A DNA stretch of 64,000 nt from Alphaproteobacteria bacterium (lineage in GTDB: Bacteria; Pseudomonadota; Alphaproteobacteria; JANSWW01). The position numbers and the translations under genes are program-made. Within the stretch, counting starts at the first letter, position 1. The number at the start of each line of letters is the position of its first letter. Under the pieces are notes generated by a model, which was not told the DNA's origin, did not search any database, and saw only the letters and a program-made list of their open reading frames with translations. Shown here piece after piece: positions 62,657 through 64,000 of the stretch. The DNA is taken from the NCBI GenBank assembly GCA_024743275.1, contig JANSWW010000011.1:1-64000 (forward strand). The letters are read 5' to 3'.

Positions 62657-64000
62657 ATGGCCGGGGGACCGCTCGCCTATGCCGAGTTGCAGGCGACCAG
62701 CAATTTCTCCTTTCTCGAAGGGGCCTCCCATCCGGAGGAACTGGTCACCGAGGCCGCGGCCCTTGGTCTCTCGGCGATCGCGGTCACCGACCGGAACTCG
62801 CTGGCGGGCGTGGTCCGCGCCCATCTCGCCACCCGGGATCTGCCGATCCGGCTGGTGATCGGGGCGCGGCTCGATCTTCGGGACGCGCCGGCGATCCTCG
62901 CCTATCCGCAGGACCGGACCGCCTATGAGGATCTTTCCCAGACGATCACGCTCGGCCGGCGGCGGGTCGAAAAGGGCGAATTCGATCTCTGGCTTTCGGA
63001 TCTCGCGGATCGTGTGGCTGGCTGGCAGATCGTGATCGTCCCCCCCGCCGACCCGGCCCGCATGGATCGAAACTTCGTCGATGATGTGCGGCGGATCTCC
63101 GCCCTCGGCCCGTCGGGATGCCATCTGGCGCTGACCCGCTATCAGGATGGCGAGGACGAGCGGCGGACGGCGCGGCTTCGGGCGGTCTCGTCGGAAACCG
63201 GCGTTGCGCTCGCTGTAACCGGGGACGTGCGTCAGCATGTCCCGGAACGGCGCCCATTGGCCGATGTGCTCGCCTGTATCCGGGAGGGGACGACCCTCGA
63301 GCGGGCCGGGACGCGGCTGTCGCTCAACGCGGACCGGCATGTGAAGCCGCCCCAGGAGATGCTGCGCCTGCATGCCGATCTGCCGGAGGCGGTTACGGCC
63401 GGGGCGCGGATCGCGGGGGCCTGCCGGTTTTCCCTCGACGATTTGCGGTACAGCTATCCCGACGAGGCGACGGAGGAGGGGCGGTCGGCGGACGAGGAAC
63501 TCGCCTATCGCGCCTGGCAGGGGGCGGAACGCCGGTATCCGGATGGTGTTCCCATGGGCGTGAAGGCGCAGGTCGAGCATGAATTGGGGCTGATCGCGGA
63601 GCTCGGTTACGCCCCCTATTTCCTTACCGTATGGGACATCGTGCGCTTCGCGCGGTCGCGGAACATCCTCTGCCAGGGGCGGGGTTCGGCGGCGAATTCG
63701 GCTGTCTGTTACTGCCTCGGCGTGACGGCGGTGGACCCGGCCCACACCGAGCTTCTGTTCGAGCGGTTCGTTTCCGCCGCGCGCAACGAACCGCCGGACA
63801 TCGACGTCGATTTCGAACATGAGCGGCGCGAGGAGGTGATCCAGTATATCTACGAGAAATACGGCCGCGACCGGGCCGGGTTGGCCGCCACCGTTATCAG
63901 CTATCGCCGACGCAGTGCGATTCGCGATGTCGGTAAGGCGATGGGGCTGTCGGAGGACGCGGTCTCGGCCCTGGCGACGACCATCTGGGGCATGCATGGC
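62657..64000 (+). CDS. dnaE2: Error-prone DNA polymerase DnaE2, N-terminal part
   Basis: A C-family polymerase that makes mutagenic bypass products with ImuA and ImuB. Only the first 448 codons are in the window; the gene runs off the edge with no stop. The PHP domain opens with YAELQATSNFSFLEGASHPE and VTDRNSLAGVVRAH. The palm motif QGRGSAANSAVCYCLGVTAV (about 338-357) and the catalytic PPDIDVDFEHERREE (near 378-392) mark it as intact so far. Start ATG 62657 has GAAGGAGG eight bases upstream and lies 28 bases after imuB. Confidence 0.95.
   Translation, partial: MAGGPLAYAELQATSNFSFLEGASHPEELVTEAAALGLSAIAVTDRNSLAGVVRAHLATRDLPIRLVIGARLDLRDAPAILAYPQDRTAYEDLSQTITLGRRRVEKGEFDLWLSDLADRVAGWQIVIVPPADPARMDRNFVDDVRRISALGPSGCHLALTRYQDGEDERRTARLRAVSSETGVALAVTGDVRQHVPERRPLADVLACIREGTTLERAGTRLSLNADRHVKPPQEMLRLHADLPEAVTAGARIAGACRFSLDDLRYSYPDEATEEGRSADEELAYRAWQGAERRYPDGVPMGVKAQVEHELGLIAELGYAPYFLTVWDIVRFARSRNILCQGRGSAANSAVCYCLGVTAVDPAHTELLFERFVSAARNEPPDIDVDFEHERREEVIQYIYEKYGRDRAGLAATVISYRRRSAIRDVGKAMGLSEDAVSALATTIWGMHG

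Noticed and set aside
62453-63997. Minus-strand frame of 514 codons opposite dnaE2
   Set aside because: The plus strand encodes intact DnaE2 motifs and the antisense translation is His/Arg/Pro-rich noise.

Overview
The window looks like the chromosome of a GC-rich alphaproteobacterium, probably of the Rhodospirillales type. Four things point this way: adk sits between secY and rpsM in the ribosomal cluster, rpmJ is absent from that cluster, the imuA-imuB-dnaE2 cassette carries an alphaproteobacterial LexA box (GAAC-N7-GAAC), and codons have a strong G/C third-position bias. Species cannot be named from this text alone. No tRNA, rRNA, CRISPR array, insertion sequence or prophage was seen.

Region 1 (1-14570) is the str/S10/spc/alpha ribosomal supercluster on the plus strand: the tail of EF-Tu, then rpsJ to rplO, secY, adk, a clear sigma-70 promoter, rpsM, rpsK, rpoA and rplQ, ending in a strong terminator. 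Terminator-like hairpins also sit inside the cluster at 9263, 12018 and 12475; the second lies between the rpsM promoter and the rpsM start codon, like an attenuator.

Region 2 (14.7-30.7 kb) is mixed. It holds a DUF1353 protein, unknown lipoproteins, a large chemoreceptor, and scattered putrescine-degradation genes: two glutamine-synthetase-like gamma-glutamylpolyamine synthetases, a PuuB-like oxidase and a SpuC-like aminotransferase. A lipase, a small cupin and mobA follow. A 440-base gap at 24.1-24.6 kb carries 15-bp tandem repeats and GC-rich palindromes, and a related element precedes mobA.

Region 3 (30.7-39.5 kb) holds an orphan histidine-phosphotransfer protein, a universal stress protein behind an FNR/FixK-type box, a hemolysin III family membrane protein, a secreted RTX/FG-GAP repeat protein, YceI, and a YdiJ-type FAD/Fe-S dehydrogenase overlapping its likely GntR regulator. 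Two perfect TTGCATGCAA palindromes precede the dehydrogenase.

Region 4 (39.4-54.1 kb) starts with a minus-strand operon: a ParD/ParE-like toxin-antitoxin pair, an M24 peptidase, an M14-type peptidase, an amidase and a thioredoxin/NHL protein. A GNAT acetyltransferase follows. Then comes a complete dipeptide-type ABC importer (substrate-binding protein, two permeases, two ATPases) followed by a sugar kinase and an amidohydrolase. The start of the binding-protein gene carries an apparent one-base frameshift inside its signal peptide.

Region 5 (54.2-64 kb) has a minus-strand operon of pyrE, a second peptide-type binding protein, two permeases and a small secreted protein, with no ATPase of its own. 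After an unknown Rossmann-like protein comes the SOS mutagenesis cassette imuA-imuB-dnaE2, the last gene cut by the window edge.
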